A stretch of DNA of 64,000 nucleotides from Lapidilactobacillus wuchangensis (GTDB taxonomy: Bacteria > Bacillota > Bacilli > Lactobacillales > Lactobacillaceae). The stretch is taken from assembly GCF_003946645.1 (NCBI RefSeq), contig NZ_RHOU01000001.1, forward strand, positions 310,001 through 374,000. The letters run 5' to 3'. Under the pieces are notes generated by a model. That model saw only the letters and a program-made list of their open reading frames with translations. It was not told the DNA's origin and searched no databases. Shown here in pieces: positions 8,707 to 18,768 of this stretch; position 1 is the stretch's first letter; each line of letters starts with the position of its first letter. Position numbers and translations under genes: made by a program.

Positions 8707-10386
8707 TTAACGATGGCGATTTTGATTAACTTCCATGATCACTGGCAAAATCACAGGATGACGTTTCGTTTGGTCGTATAAATACTTGCTAAGATTCTCA
8801 CGGACATCTTGCTTTAAGTTATTCCAATCGAATTCTTTGTGAGTCAAATTATTATCAATTGTTTTAACAATAATTGCTGAGCTTTCCGACATCAAGTCAC
8901 GATTAGCTTTAACATAAACGAAGCCACGAGAAGTCAGTTTTGGTTTAGCAACGATTTTCTTCTTACGCCGGTCAATGGTGACAACGGCAATAAAAATTCC
9001 GTCATCGGCCAATAAACGACGATCTCGTAAGACAATATTGCCAATGTCGCCGACACCCTTACCATCGATCATCGTGTCACCAGCAGTTACTGCTGCCGCT
9101 AAATGAAACTGGCCCTTATCATACTTGAGCACATCGCCAGCCTTAGTAATGAAAATATGATCTGGTTGCAGCCCAGTTTCTTCAGCGATTTCCGCATGAG
9201 TTTCTAAGAGACGATATTCGCCTTGGACGGGCATCAAGTTCTGAGGATGGACCAAATTGATCATCAACTGCAGATCAGTTTTGTTGGCATGACCAGAAGC
9301 ATGCAGATCATCACCAATGGCTTTTACAGTCCCGCCGGCGCGATAAATCATATCGCGCATTTTAGCGACAGTTGTTTCCATGGCATGCGATGGCGTCGTG
9401 GCAATAAAGACCAAGTCGCCCTCTTTAATATGCAATAAACGATGACGATTAGTAGCCATACGTTCTAATGACTTCAATGGTTCGCCCATTCGGCCAGTTT
9501 CCAAAACAATTGTTTCTTCAGGCTTCAAGGTCTTTAAGTCTTTCGTTAATGCTAAAAGATTAGGATCAGGTAAGGTTAAATAATTTAATTTCAACGCGGT
9601 TTTAACGATCTTTTCCAAATCGCGACCAGTTAAAATCACTTTACGGCCGGTTTTTGCAGCTGCATCGAAAATTTGTTGCATTCGTTCAATGTTGCTAGCA
9701 ACTGAGGCCACAATAATTCGACCGTTATGATATTTGAAAGTTTCCAAAATATAACTTAAAATATCACGGCCACTGCTGATCTCATAAGGCGATTCTGCAT
9801 TAGAAGAATCACTTAACAACAGCAATGTCTTGCCACGACCAACATCAGCAATCCGCGCATAGTCGGTTTGGAACATTGGCTTAGCTGCTTGATCAAACTT
9901 AAAGTCGCCAGTATAAACAATTTGACCAGCATCAGTTTTGAGATTGATCCCTAAAGAGCCAGGAATCGAGTGGGTTGTTTTAAAGAAACTAACTGTTGCA
10001 TGATTGAAATCAATTGCTGAAGTTTCGTCGATGACATGAAAGTCTTTGAAATTACGCGTCTTCTTCTCACCATTAACCGTAATTTTGGCTAAGGCAATTG
10101 ATAACTCTGAACCAAAGACTGGCACTTGATGTTCTGCCAAAAAGTATGGCAAAGCCCCAATTGCATCAGCATGGCCGTGAGTTAGAAAGATGCCGACAAC
10201 TTTATCGATATTTTCGTAAAGATAAGTGAAATCGGGAATCACCACGTCGATCCCCAGCAATTCATTTTCAGGATACATTAAGCCGCAATCAAAAATATAA
10301 ATTTCATCCTCGACTTCAACAGCATACATATTTTTACCGTTTTCGCGGACACCGCCAAACGGAATAACTTTTAAATTTTGTACCAT
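8707..10386 (-). CDS. rnjB: Ribonuclease J2
   Basis: A 559-residue metallo-beta-lactamase/beta-CASP RNase. The metal motif reads HGHADA (residues 70-75), whereas the second RNase J in this window (rnjA) has the canonical HGHEDH. Other motifs remain (TTHSIPGSLG, YTGDFKFD). Loss of the last metal-binding His is expected in RNase J2, which in B. subtilis and Staphylococcus is weakly active and works as a partner of J1 in mRNA decay. It directly follows pnp (9-base gap), so the two decay enzymes are probably co-transcribed. The ATG follows AAGGAG. Confidence 0.93.
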   Translation of the reverse strand: MVQNLKVIPFGGVRENGKNMYAVEVEDEIYIFDCGLMYPENELLGIDVVIPDFTYLYENIDKVVGIFLTHGHADAIGALPYFLAEHQVPVFGSELSIALAKITVNGEKKTRNFKDFHVIDETSAIDFNHATVSFFKTTHSIPGSLGINLKTDAGQIVYTGDFKFDQAAKPMFQTDYARIADVGRGKTLLLLSDSSNAESPYEISSGRDILSYILETFKYHNGRIIVASVASNIERMQQIFDAAAKTGRKVILTGRDLEKIVKTALKLNYLTLPDPNLLALTKDLKTLKPEETIVLETGRMGEPLKSLERMATNRHRLLHIKEGDLVFIATTPSHAMETTVAKMRDMIYRAGGTVKAIGDDLHASGHANKTDLQLMINLVHPQNLMPVQGEYRLLETHAEIAEETGLQPDHIFITKAGDVLKYDKGQFHLAAAVTAGDTMIDGKGVGDIGNIVLRDRRLLADDGIFIAVVTIDRRKKKIVAKPKLTSRGFVYVKANRDLMSESSAIIVKTIDNNLTHKEFDWNNLKQDVRENLSKYLYDQTKRHPVILPVIMEVNQNRHR

Positions 10387-10395
10387 TTTAACTCC

Positions 10396-12513
10396 TTAAT
10401 TTTCTGTTTGCGATTCATCGGTCAATAACGCTTTACGAGAAGCATTGATTCGACCCTTGCCATCAATACTGATTACCTTGACTAGTAATTGATCGCCTAA
10501 TTTAACCGCATTTTCTACTTTATCTAAGTGACTCATTGTTAATTGTGAGATATGAACCAAAGCATTTTTACCACGAGCCAATTCAACAAAAGCACCAAAG
10601 GCTTCGATGCGATTGACAGTACCTAAATAAACGCCACCAACTTTGATTTCTCGGGTCAAGTCGGCAATAATACGTTTTGCCTGTTCAATTGCCGCCAAGT
10701 CAGTCGCACTAATCGTCACTTGACCAGTCTGCTCAATATTAATTTTAACACCAGTTTGGGCAATAATCTCGTTGATTGTTTCGCCACCATGGCCGATAAC
10801 GTCTTTGATTTGTTCTGGCTTGATCATCAATTGTTCGATTTTCGGAGCGTAAGTACTTAATTCAGCCCGATGTTCGGGAATTGTTGCCGTGATCGTCGCC
10901 AAAATTTCTAAACGGGCTTGCTTAGCTTGGGCCAAAGCCTCGCCAAGAATCTCGCTAGTGACACCTTCAGCCTTAATATCCATCTGTAAAGCTGTAATTC
11001 CTTGAGCTGTTCCGGCAACCTTAAAGTCCATATCGCCAAGATGATCTTCGATACCTTGAATATCCGTTAAAATGGCATAATCGGCGCCTTCTTTAACCAT
11101 CCCCATGGCAATGCCGGCAACAGGTGCTTTGATTGGCACCCCACCATCCAACAAAGCCAAAGTGCTGGCACAAATACTAGCCTGAGAAGAAGAGCCATTG
11201 GATTCCAGAACGTTAGAAACGAGTCGAATTGAATAAGGAAAGGCTTCAATACTAGGAATCACTGGTTTCAAAGCCCGTTCACCTAAAGCACCGTGACCAA
11301 TTTCGCGGCGGCCAGGTGCGCCGTAACGACCTGTTTCACCAACTGAAAACTGGGGAAAATTATAATGATGCACGAACGTCTTCTGATATTCGGGCAATAA
11401 GCCATCGATCACTTGGGCTTCACCTAAAGGCGCCAAAGTTAAGGCCGTTAAAACTTGAGTTTGCCCACGGGTAAATAAACCGGAGCCATGAGTTCGCGGT
11501 AATAACCCAACTTCTGCTGATAACGGCCGGATTTCGTCTAATTGCCGACCATCAGGCCGAATTTGCTCCGTCAAAATCAATTCGCGAACAAGCCGTCGTT
11601 CTAGGTCAGCCAATAACTCATCGACTAAACTAACCACACTGGTTGCATCATTACTGTCCGCCATTGCCGCATAATGGTCATGAGCCAAGGCTTTGACGGC
11701 GGCAATATTTTCATCCCGAGCCTGCTTATCTTTAGTTAAAATTGCCGTGCGCATGGTTGCCTGATAATGATCATCGACTTCAGCACTTAATCCAGCGGGA
11801 ATCTCTGGGGCAACAAATTCTGCTTTGGGTTGACCTACCGTCGCAATAATTTCTTGTTCAAACTCGCAAAGTTCTTTTACTCGCGCCAAGCCAAAATCCA
11901 AAGCTGCTAACATATCGCTTTCAGCAATTTCTTGACCACCGGCTTCGACCATATTAACTGCCGTAGCCGTGCCAGCAACGGTTAAATCCAAATCAGAATC
12001 TGCTAATTCATTAGATTGTGTATTCAATTGCAGTTCGCCATTGACGCGCGCAACTTTCACCCCGGCAATGGGTCCTTCAAAAGGAATACTAGAAATACCC
12101 AATGCTAAAGAAGACCCCAGCATTGCCAATAATTCTGGGCCAGCTGTCGGGTCAGCACTAAACACAATATTAGTGATTTGAACATCATCATGATAGCCAT
12201 CAGGGAACAACGGCCGAATTGGACGATCGATTAAACGCGCCGTCAGAGTTGCATGGGTACTTGGTTTACCTTCGCGCTTGTTGAAGCCACCAGGAATTTT
12301 ACCAGCGGCAAACATCTTTTCATCATAATTAATCGTCAGGGGAAAGAAATCTTGATTCCCACTGGCCGGTTTATGCACGACCGCACTTAAAACAGCCGTT
12401 TCACCATAGCGTACTAAAACTGCGCCGTCAGCTTGTTGGGCTAATTGTCCAACTTCAACTTGTAGGTTTTGCCCACCCCATTGACGTCGAAAAACTTTTT
12501 TTTCATGTGCCAT
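10396..12513 (-). CDS. pnp: Polyribonucleotide nucleotidyltransferase (PNPase)
   Basis: 705 residues with the full domain set: two RNase PH domains separated by the helical domain, then a KH domain (about residues 555-620, with [12 protein letters not shown]) and an S1 domain (about 625-692, [20 protein letters not shown]). It degrades RNA 3' to 5' phosphorolytically in the cytoplasm and can add tails. The second PH domain keeps the family motif [16 protein letters not shown]. It is preceded by rpsO, the widespread rpsO-pnp arrangement, with a weak hairpin between them, and followed closely by rnjB. The ATG follows AAAGGATC. Confidence 0.97.
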   Translation of the reverse strand: MAHEKKVFRRQWGGQNLQVEVGQLAQQADGAVLVRYGETAVLSAVVHKPASGNQDFFPLTINYDEKMFAAGKIPGGFNKREGKPSTHATLTARLIDRPIRPLFPDGYHDDVQITNIVFSADPTAGPELLAMLGSSLALGISSIPFEGPIAGVKVARVNGELQLNTQSNELADSDLDLTVAGTATAVNMVEAGGQEIAESDMLAALDFGLARVKELCEFEQEIIATVGQPKAEFVAPEIPAGLSAEVDDHYQATMRTAILTKDKQARDENIAAVKALAHDHYAAMADSNDATSVVSLVDELLADLERRLVRELILTEQIRPDGRQLDEIRPLSAEVGLLPRTHGSGLFTRGQTQVLTALTLAPLGEAQVIDGLLPEYQKTFVHHYNFPQFSVGETGRYGAPGRREIGHGALGERALKPVIPSIEAFPYSIRLVSNVLESNGSSSQASICASTLALLDGGVPIKAPVAGIAMGMVKEGADYAILTDIQGIEDHLGDMDFKVAGTAQGITALQMDIKAEGVTSEILGEALAQAKQARLEILATITATIPEHRAELSTYAPKIEQLMIKPEQIKDVIGHGGETINEIIAQTGVKINIEQTGQVTISATDLAAIEQAKRIIADLTREIKVGGVYLGTVNRIEAFGAFVELARGKNALVHISQLTMSHLDKVENAVKLGDQLLVKVISIDGKGRINASRKALLTDESQTEN

Positions 12514-12547
12514 TTGCTTCGATCCTTTACTTTTATTTTAATTCTAT

Positions 12548-12579
12548 GTATAAAGAAAGCGAGATCGAAATGACCTCGC
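12548..12579 (-). terminator. Weak hairpin between rpsO and pnp
   Basis: GCGAGGTC/GATCTCGC stem (with G-U pairs) followed by TTTCTTTAT on the minus strand. It probably attenuates rather than stops transcription into pnp; it could also be an RNase processing site. Confidence 0.5.
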
Positions 12580-12590
12580 CATGGGTAAGC

Positions 12591-12860
12591 TTAACGACGT
12601 AAGCCTAAGCTCTTAATAAGTTCACGATAACGAACAACATCGTTGCTACGTAAGTATGCTAAAAGATTACGACGATGGCCGATCTTCTTTAACAAACCAA
12701 CATATGAATGATGGTCCTTCTTGTGTACACGTAAATGCTCGTTTAAAGCATTGATATCAGCAGTTAAAACTGCGATTTGTACTTCTGCAGAGCCAGTGTC
12801 GCCTTCGTGACGAGCGTACTTTGCAATAATTTCGTTCTTTTGAACTTGAGAAATTGCCAT
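12591..12860 (-). CDS. rpsO: 30S ribosomal protein S15
   Basis: 89 residues, the standard S15 length, with the signature [27 protein letters not shown] at the C-terminus. It binds the central domain of 16S rRNA early in 30S assembly. The frame is open upstream, but ATG 12860 has GAGGTGA at the right distance and begins the conserved MAIS N-terminus. The leader is about 120 bases and S15 is autoregulated in other bacteria; I did not identify a specific regulatory fold here. Confidence 0.98.
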   Translation of the reverse strand: MAISQVQKNEIIAKYARHEGDTGSAEVQIAVLTADINALNEHLRVHKKDHHSYVGLLKKIGHRRNLLAYLRSNDVVRYRELIKSLGLRR

Positions 12861-12986
12861 TTCTTTCACCTCATTAAAATAGTCCAAGAACTCAGTAAGA
12901 CGTCGGTGGATCGTCAAACAGAGTAAATGGTATAACACAATTACTTTAGCGAAAAACCAGCTAAAAAGCAAGGTTTTCCGCAAATT

Positions 12987-13015
12987 ATTGTCTCATAAGC
13001 CATGAATTTAGTCAA
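12987..13015 (-). promoter_or_regulatory. rpsO promoter
   Basis: Minus strand TTGACT, 17-base spacer, GACAAT. It is back to back with the rpsT promoter. Confidence 0.5.
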
Positions 13016-13051
13016 TTTTACAGAAAAAAGACGGAAAGTTACTGGCTAGCC

Positions 13052-13079
13052 TTGCATATTCACACAGTTTTGATATAAT
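13052..13079 (+). promoter_or_regulatory. rpsT promoter
   Basis: TTGCAT, 16-base spacer, TATAAT, about 45 bases upstream of the start codon. Confidence 0.7.
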
Positions 13080-13125
13080 ATCTTTTGGCTAGTTTTAATC
13101 TAAGTAGTAGTTGGAGGTGACCTCA

Positions 13126-13383
13126 ATGCCACAAATCAAATCTGCAATCAAACGTGTTAAAACAAATCACAAAGCTAATGAACTTAATGCCGGCCAAAAA
13201 GCTGCTATGCGTACTGCTGTTAAGAAATTCGAAACAGCTCATGCTGCTAAAGCAGAAAACGCTGATGCATTATACACAAGCGCAATTCGTTCGATCGATA
13301 TGGCCGCTTCCAAAGGCTTGATCCATGCCAATAAAGCAGCCCGTGATAAGTCACGTTTGACTCGTTTAAACCAAGCAAATTAA
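13126..13383 (+). CDS. rpsT: 30S ribosomal protein S20
   Basis: 85 residues, highly basic and helical, with the S20 pattern [19 protein letters not shown] at the start and [17 protein letters not shown] at the end. It binds the 5' and 3' minor domains of 16S rRNA. ATG 13126 is preceded by TTGGAGGTGACCTCA; an in-frame TTG 15 bases earlier contains the ribosome binding site and is rejected. It is divergent from rpsO and convergent with holA, an arrangement common in lactobacilli. Confidence 0.97.
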   Translation: MPQIKSAIKRVKTNHKANELNAGQKAAMRTAVKKFETAHAAKAENADALYTSAIRSIDMAASKGLIHANKAARDKSRLTRLNQAN

Positions 13384-13404
13384 TTTAAATTCGCTTTTAA
13401 TTAA

Positions 13405-13436
13405 GTTCTGCGGTCTTCACTGCAGACTTTTTTTGT
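13405..13436 (+). terminator. rpsT terminator
   Basis: Hairpin with TCTGC/GCAGA core followed by seven T, about 25 bases after the rpsT stop. Confidence 0.75.
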
Positions 13437-13585
13437 ACCCTAGTTTATCTTGTCAACTGCTAAAGAATAAACTCGCTAGCTAATAGCAACTTAATGCGAT
13501 TCTAGCGAAGCGACCGGTACCAACAGCAACATGGCCCAAATATGCCGTGAACTTAAACTGCCACAATTAGCGTAAACAATAAATA

Positions 13586-13623
13586 GCCCTCACAATTATC
13601 AGAAAATTGTGAGGGCTTTTTTA
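13586..13623. terminator. Bidirectional terminator between rpsT and holA
   Basis: Stem AGCCCTCACAATT with its exact complement around a five-base loop; six T follow on the plus strand and a weaker T-rich tract on the minus strand. It lies directly after the holA stop. Confidence 0.85.
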
Positions 13624-13629
13624 TGATTG

Positions 13630-14670
13630 CTAATGACTGGCAAATTTCGTGATCAACAAGGCCAACGCTTGTTCTTTCTCAGCCCGACCGGTTTTTATTT
13701 GATAATCTAAATCAACTAACTCTTGATACATTTGCATTAATTGAGCCAATTCAAAGTGACGATTTTGTTGTAAGGCCAATTTAACACGATAAGGATGGAC
13801 TTTTAATTGTTGGGCAATACTTCCCTGCTGGAAACCTGATTGTTGCATGATCTTCGTTTGTAACAACAATCGCACTTGGGTTAGAATCAGCGCTAACAAC
13901 GCAATTGGTTCAGCCCCATTGAGTAATAACTTCTGATAAATTTGCAACGCAGTTTGTAACTGGTGATTCAAGGTTGCAGCAACTAAGTCAAAAATATTAT
14001 CATCAATGATCTGTTCTACTAAATCTGCCACCATTTGTTTGGTAATGGTTTGTCCTGGTCCCGCATACAGTTGCAATTGTTGCAGCTGTTGAAACGCCTG
14101 TGAGTAATCATCCCGCACCCGATGTAATAATAATTCTTGGGCGTCTGGCGCAATCGCGATGTTGGCTTGCTTAGCTGTAGCCGTTAACGTTCGACTAACA
14201 GCAGGACCAGTTAATTTGGCAACATCAACTACCAAGGCGGTTTTCTTTAGCAATTTGGTGATTTTTTTACGTTCATCTAATTTTTCATAATCAGCCCAAA
14301 TCACCAATTTAGTGCTTGGCTGAGGTTGTTGGAGATAAGCGCTGAGCAAATCGACTGGTTGATCAATTTTATTCTTAGTTGGCGTTGCTGTTAGAAAAGT
14401 CGGCTGCGTTAAAATCACTAAGCGCCAGTCACCAAAGAAAGGTACTGACGCCGCATCATCAAGGGCGGCGGCTAAATTGGTTTCGGTTAAGTCATAACGA
14501 CCAAAATTCATTTGGGCTTCATCTGCTGGTAATAATTGTTCAAAATATTGCTGTGCCTGAGTTAATAAAACTGGTTCCTGGCCAAGCACCAAGCAAATGG
14601 GTGGTAACTGAGTCAAATCCATTTTTGTTAATTGGGCAACACTGATTCCTTGATTGACTGTTTTGACCAC
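13630..14670 (-). CDS. holA: DNA polymerase III subunit delta
   Basis: 346 residues, the family length. HolA opens the beta sliding clamp as part of the clamp loader. The pattern PICLVLGQEPVLLTQAQQYF near residue 25 and the AAA+-like middle domain (SAYLQQPQPSTKLVIWADYEKLDERKK) fit HolA; the C-terminal collar domain is helical. The start is a GTG (14668-14670) with GGGAGTG upstream, inside the end of comEC, giving a 43-base overlap; an internal ATG at residue 17 is the alternative. Co-location after comEC is usual in Firmicutes. Confidence 0.92.
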   Translation of the reverse strand: MVKTVNQGISVAQLTKMDLTQLPPICLVLGQEPVLLTQAQQYFEQLLPADEAQMNFGRYDLTETNLAAALDDAASVPFFGDWRLVILTQPTFLTATPTKNKIDQPVDLLSAYLQQPQPSTKLVIWADYEKLDERKKITKLLKKTALVVDVAKLTGPAVSRTLTATAKQANIAIAPDAQELLLHRVRDDYSQAFQQLQQLQLYAGPGQTITKQMVADLVEQIIDDNIFDLVAATLNHQLQTALQIYQKLLLNGAEPIALLALILTQVRLLLQTKIMQQSGFQQGSIAQQLKVHPYRVKLALQQNRHFELAQLMQMYQELVDLDYQIKTGRAEKEQALALLITKFASH

Positions 14671-16952
14671 TTGGTTTCACTCCCTGATTGTTGGGTCCGA
14701 ATCTTCACCTGACGTTTTATGTGGCGCCAAGGATATTCTTGCCAAACAATCATACCATATTGAGCCGTATTTAAAAAAGGCACTGCCGTTTGTTCCAAGG
14801 TCAAGATTGTCTCCGAATGAGGATGACCATAGCGATTTTGCCGGCCCGCCGAAATAAATGCCTGCGTGAGTTGTAACTGCTGAATGAAGGCCGGATCACT
14901 GGACGTGCGACTCCCATGATGACCAACTTTCAAATAATCTGCTTGTAGTTGCGGATAGTGTTGCTGCAACAATCGTTCACCAGCTTGATCCAAATCTCCC
15001 GTCGCGAGCCAACGCCAATTATCAAGCGCAAACCATAAACATAATGAGTCCTCATTGGTCCCTGTCCCCGGTTGTTGTGGGCCAACCACCAATGCATGTA
15101 GCTGCTGATCATTAATCTGCTCGCCAGCTAAGCAGGGTTGATAGCGTGTCGAATAACGATTTTGACGTAATTGCTGCTGAAACTGTGGATTTGTCTCCAT
15201 CCCCGCTGGGAAAAGTAATTTTTTAACTGGGAATTGGGCAAGTAATGCCCCTAAGTCGCCTAAATGATCCGCGTCTTGATGGGTGACCACAACGTAATCC
15301 AAGTGATTAATTCCCTGACTGGCTAAATAAGGCAGCGTCACTCGCTCAATTTGTGGCCGGCGCGGACGTTGTTGCCAAGCAGCCGTTTTCGCGAAAGTTA
15401 ATTGGCCACCAGTATCAATTAACAAAGTTCGGCGAGGCCAACTTGTTTGAATCAATAAACTATCACCTTGGCCCACGTCAATAATCGTGACTTGCTGGCG
15501 GATGGGTAAATGCCACCATAAAAACGGCCCGCTCAATAAGATTGCCTGTAATAAAATAATTCGTGGTTTTATTTTCGGTAAGTGACTGGCCAGAAGCCAA
15601 CTAAACAAGCATAGCAACAGAATAACTAGTGGTAACTGACCATAGCTTATTTGCCAAGAGCAATAAGTTTGGCCCCAAGCTAATAGCTGGTAAAAGCCGT
15701 GCCAAATCGGTTCCACCCAAACTGTCATGCTTGGCCAAAACAATGTCAACCAAGTTAACGGAAGAATGACGATGGTCAAGACTGAAGCTCCTAGACCGCC
15801 AAACAGAACTGCCCACAATTCAATTTTATACGTTGCAAACAAAATCAATAGACCACTTAGGTAGCCTAACCGTAACTGACGCCGCCAACGCGCAAGGTCT
15901 CGAGGCAAACAACGCCAAGCCAAAGTTAGGCCGAAGCTGAGCTGTGGGCCTAACTCCCAAATGCAAGCCGGCCGCCACCACAAACAGATCAGTAACGTCC
16001 AACTATACTGATCCAAGGTCGACCAACGAAAGTTACCAAGGAGTTGTAATTGACGAAGATAAAAGAGTAATACACTGCGGAGAATCCCAATTTGGCCACC
16101 AACAAAAACAACATAAATTGGCAAGGCTAAAACTAAGCCACCACGAAGCCATTCATCGGGTATTCGTAAATGGGCACCTAATTTGCGGCAACCATAAATT
16201 AATAAATCTAAGTGTAGGCCGGATAATGAAAAAATTTGGATCAAACCCACGCTACTTAGCAAGAACTTAAGTTGCCAATCATTGGCATCTTGGCAGCCAA
16301 TCACCAAAGTGCGCAAATGGAAAGCGCAGTATGGCGGATAGTGACTAAAACGTTGCTGTAATTGGCAACGATAGCCCGCAACTTTTTCTTGCCAATTGAT
16401 TGGTTTAACTGTTCTGGTTTGTTGTAACTTTCCCGTGATTTGATAACGTCGGCCCCGATGAGCAGCCCATTGCTGATAATCAAATTCGCCGATATTCGTT
16501 GCTGGTTGAATCAACTGCAACTTAGCGCGTTTAACCATTAAGACCTGTGGCTGCCGAGCCGTTTTTAATTGATTGACTAATGATTCAGTCGCAAGCTGCA
16601 AAGCATAATTAACCTTAATGCCCTCGCTGGTGGTCCCAGAACCTGTTAATAAATCACCTTGTAACTGGCCCTGGTCCGGTAAAATCCTTATTTGCTCAAT
16701 CGTCGCCGGCACTCGGAACAATTGATTTTGAAAATAAAGTTGCCGCCACGCAAAGAGACTCAGCAAAATCACTAATAATAGCCAAAGTTGTCGTGATCGT
16801 AGTTGAATAAAGCGTCCAAATAGCACTAAACCGAGAAAGATTAACAGGCCTAACTGTAATTTAGTTTGATACCAGAATAAGCCACTCATGATGATCATGG
16901 CCAAGGCCACCAGCAAAACTTTGCCGCGAAAACTATGATCAAGCCCGACCAT
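14628..16952 (-). CDS. comEC: DNA uptake channel ComEC/Rec2
   Basis: 774 residues in the usual order: N-terminal membrane segments and a soluble OB-like domain (about residues 60-190), the central multi-pass competence domain (about 210-480), and a C-terminal metallo-beta-lactamase domain starting at DVGQGDSLL (about 500) with the metal motif HQDADHLGD (about 570) and VGHHGS near 690. It forms the pore for single-stranded DNA during transformation. The ORF is intact. Its ATG overlaps the comEA stop, and its end overlaps holA, so the three genes are translationally linked. No comEB (dCMP deaminase) is present. Confidence 0.95.
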   Translation of the reverse strand: MVGLDHSFRGKVLLVALAMIIMSGLFWYQTKLQLGLLIFLGLVLFGRFIQLRSRQLWLLLVILLSLFAWRQLYFQNQLFRVPATIEQIRILPDQGQLQGDLLTGSGTTSEGIKVNYALQLATESLVNQLKTARQPQVLMVKRAKLQLIQPATNIGEFDYQQWAAHRGRRYQITGKLQQTRTVKPINWQEKVAGYRCQLQQRFSHYPPYCAFHLRTLVIGCQDANDWQLKFLLSSVGLIQIFSLSGLHLDLLIYGCRKLGAHLRIPDEWLRGGLVLALPIYVVFVGGQIGILRSVLLFYLRQLQLLGNFRWSTLDQYSWTLLICLWWRPACIWELGPQLSFGLTLAWRCLPRDLARWRRQLRLGYLSGLLILFATYKIELWAVLFGGLGASVLTIVILPLTWLTLFWPSMTVWVEPIWHGFYQLLAWGQTYCSWQISYGQLPLVILLLCLFSWLLASHLPKIKPRIILLQAILLSGPFLWWHLPIRQQVTIIDVGQGDSLLIQTSWPRRTLLIDTGGQLTFAKTAAWQQRPRRPQIERVTLPYLASQGINHLDYVVVTHQDADHLGDLGALLAQFPVKKLLFPAGMETNPQFQQQLRQNRYSTRYQPCLAGEQINDQQLHALVVGPQQPGTGTNEDSLCLWFALDNWRWLATGDLDQAGERLLQQHYPQLQADYLKVGHHGSRTSSDPAFIQQLQLTQAFISAGRQNRYGHPHSETILTLEQTAVPFLNTAQYGMIVWQEYPWRHIKRQVKIRTQQSGSETKWSKQSIKESVLPN

Positions 16953-17650
16953 TAATTAACACAGATCTGATCACGGACCTTAGCCAAAGTCTTCTCGCCA
17001 ATACCGCTAACTTCAGTTAATTCTTCAACGTCTTTGAAGCCACCATTTTCCTCACGGTAGGCAATAATATCGGCCGCCTTCTTGGGACCAATCCCAGATA
17101 TTTGTTGTAATTGGGTTAAATCTGCATGATTCAAATCCACTTGGCTGGCTGGATCTGCTGCCGATGTTTCACTGCCACTAGTGGCGTTAGTCTTGTTGAG
17201 CTGATCAGTTTCGGCCAACTGCTCCCCTTTTTCAGGTACATAAATGCTTTGACCATCTTGCAACTTCGCCGCCAAATTCAACTGACGATCATCAGCCGCG
17301 GCGGTTAGGCCACCCGCTCGCTTGATTAAATCTTTGATTCGAATCTCTCGTTTAAACTGATAAACATCGGGCTGTTTAACCGCACCTTTCACTTCAATCC
17401 AGATCTCATTATTTGGTTTGCTGTTGTTTGTTGTCGCTGACGCCGCTGAAGCTTGCGTTGTTGATTGACTACTAGCGGCGATTGATTTCGATTCCGATGG
17501 CACCGTTTGTGTCACCGCTCGGATCTCTTGAATGGTTTTACTAACATAGAACAGGCCGCTGACTAGTCCGATGCCCAGTACTACTAACAAACCATGCAGC
17601 CAACGAGGCCATTTACCCCATTGTGCCGCCAAGCGTTCTTTAATGGTCAT
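16952..17650 (-). CDS. comEA: Competence DNA receptor ComEA
   Basis: 232 residues. One N-terminal membrane anchor (about residues 18-38) is followed by a Ser/Thr/Ala-rich linker, an SLBB domain (about 80-140, IWIEVKGAVKQPDVY) and a C-terminal pair of helix-hairpin-helix motifs (about 165-232, QISGIGPKKAADI and EVSGIGEKTLAKV). It binds double-stranded DNA outside the membrane and passes it to ComEC. ATG 17650 is chosen over a GTG three codons earlier because GAGGTGAGG lies upstream of it. A terminator directly upstream (17678-17704) leaves almost no room for a separate promoter. Confidence 0.93.
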   Translation of the reverse strand: MTIKERLAAQWGKWPRWLHGLLVVLGIGLVSGLFYVSKTIQEIRAVTQTVPSESKSIAASSQSTTQASAASATTNNSKPNNEIWIEVKGAVKQPDVYQFKREIRIKDLIKRAGGLTAAADDRQLNLAAKLQDGQSIYVPEKGEQLAETDQLNKTNATSGSETSAADPASQVDLNHADLTQLQQISGIGPKKAADIIAYREENGGFKDVEELTEVSGIGEKTLAKVRDQICVN

Positions 17651-17677
17651 GATCCTCACCTCACTAATCTTAAGTAC

Positions 17678-17704
17678 GAAAAAAAGCCGCCATTTTCTGC
17701 GACT
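17678..17704 (-). terminator. Terminator or attenuator between the ylbL-type gene and comEA
   Basis: Stem AGTCGC/GCGGCT (one G-U pair) followed by seven T on the minus strand, only about 30 bases upstream of the comEA start. Confidence 0.65.
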
Positions 17705-17723
17705 TTAACTTAAAATTTTTAAT

Positions 17724-18764
17724 TTAATTGGGATGAGTTTCGAGATACTTGATCACATCACTAAACTTTTTAACCGGAACGATTTTCATCTTGGTTTTAA
17801 TCTTAGCGGCTGCCTGTTTAGCGGTTTGGTAATTATTGATATAGTTAGGCTCAACTTTTTTAATTGCCTTAGTGACGGGATCATCTGGTGCGAAAAAAAT
17901 GGTGGCGCCAGCAGCATCGGCGGCAACAACTTTTTTGTCGATGCCACCAATTGCGCCAACGGTACCATCTTCAGCAATTGTGCCAGTTCCAGCAATTTTG
18001 CGACCATGACGTAATTGATTGCCCGTCAGTTGCTCATAGATCTGTAACGAGAACATCATTCCCGCTGAAGGACCACCAATGTCACCAGCATCAATTTTAA
18101 CGGGGATAGTGGTTTTAACGGAAGTTCGATCAGTTAAGGTAATCCCTAGCCCATGACGATTCGTATCTAGTAACTTAATAATTTTGGCGGTGGTAGTTTT
18201 GGCTTGTTGCTGATGCTGATAACTAACTTTGACTTGAGTTCCCAAAGATTTCTGCTTCAAGTAATCCATGAAGCCTTGATTATTCGTAAACTGATGCCCA
18301 TCAATTGCGGTAATCGTATCACCAATGGCCACTTTTCCAGCTAAATTAGAATGCTGCAAAATATCCATAACATAAATGCCCTTAAATTGAATCTGATAAT
18401 CCTTACCTGCAGCGTGATAAGCTTGGGCAATCGCATTGTTAATCGAACTCTGCATATAATACTTTTGCATTTGGTCGTAAACCGCACTATCCTGGTCACC
18501 CATTAAATCTTCACGACTGACCAGTTCATGAAAGCTGTCAAAATGCGCCGTCAGCCAACGGAAAGGTGTGGCTTGAGCAATCCCGACCGTGACCAACATA
18601 TAGGCACCCTTTTGCTGATCATGTTTGTGGTTGACGGTCACGAATTCTCGCAACGGTTCGGCACTACCAGGTTGTTCAATGTAGATTGGCAACGGCAACA
18701 GAAAGAACGCCGCTACTAATAAAAAGGCCAGCAACCCACTGGCAATTTTCTGCCAACGTTTCAT
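17724..18764 (-). CDS. ylbL: Membrane-anchored PDZ/Lon-like serine protease, YlbL/SepM family
   Basis: 346 residues: membrane anchor (8-28), a PDZ domain (about 125-195, with GDTITAIDGHQF), then a Lon-type S16 catalytic domain. The catalytic Ser is S233 in GGPSAG and the Lys is K278 in GGIDKK. The active site faces the outside. In streptococci SepM cleaves the competence-stimulating peptide; in B. subtilis YlbL helps degrade a cell-division inhibitor after DNA damage. It follows coaD with a 4-base gap and lies upstream of comEA, a conserved Firmicutes order. The ATG follows GAGGGTGATGTC. Confidence 0.93.
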   Translation of the reverse strand: MKRWQKIASGLLAFLLVAAFFLLPLPIYIEQPGSAEPLREFVTVNHKHDQQKGAYMLVTVGIAQATPFRWLTAHFDSFHELVSREDLMGDQDSAVYDQMQKYYMQSSINNAIAQAYHAAGKDYQIQFKGIYVMDILQHSNLAGKVAIGDTITAIDGHQFTNNQGFMDYLKQKSLGTQVKVSYQHQQQAKTTTAKIIKLLDTNRHGLGITLTDRTSVKTTIPVKIDAGDIGGPSAGMMFSLQIYEQLTGNQLRHGRKIAGTGTIAEDGTVGAIGGIDKKVVAADAAGATIFFAPDDPVTKAIKKVEPNYINNYQTAKQAAAKIKTKMKIVPVKKFSDVIKYLETHPN

Positions 18765-18768
18765 GACA

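Noticed and set aside
17674-17681. TACGAAAA as a ComX (SigX) box for comEA
   Set aside because: It is on the strand opposite to comEA, so it cannot drive that gene.
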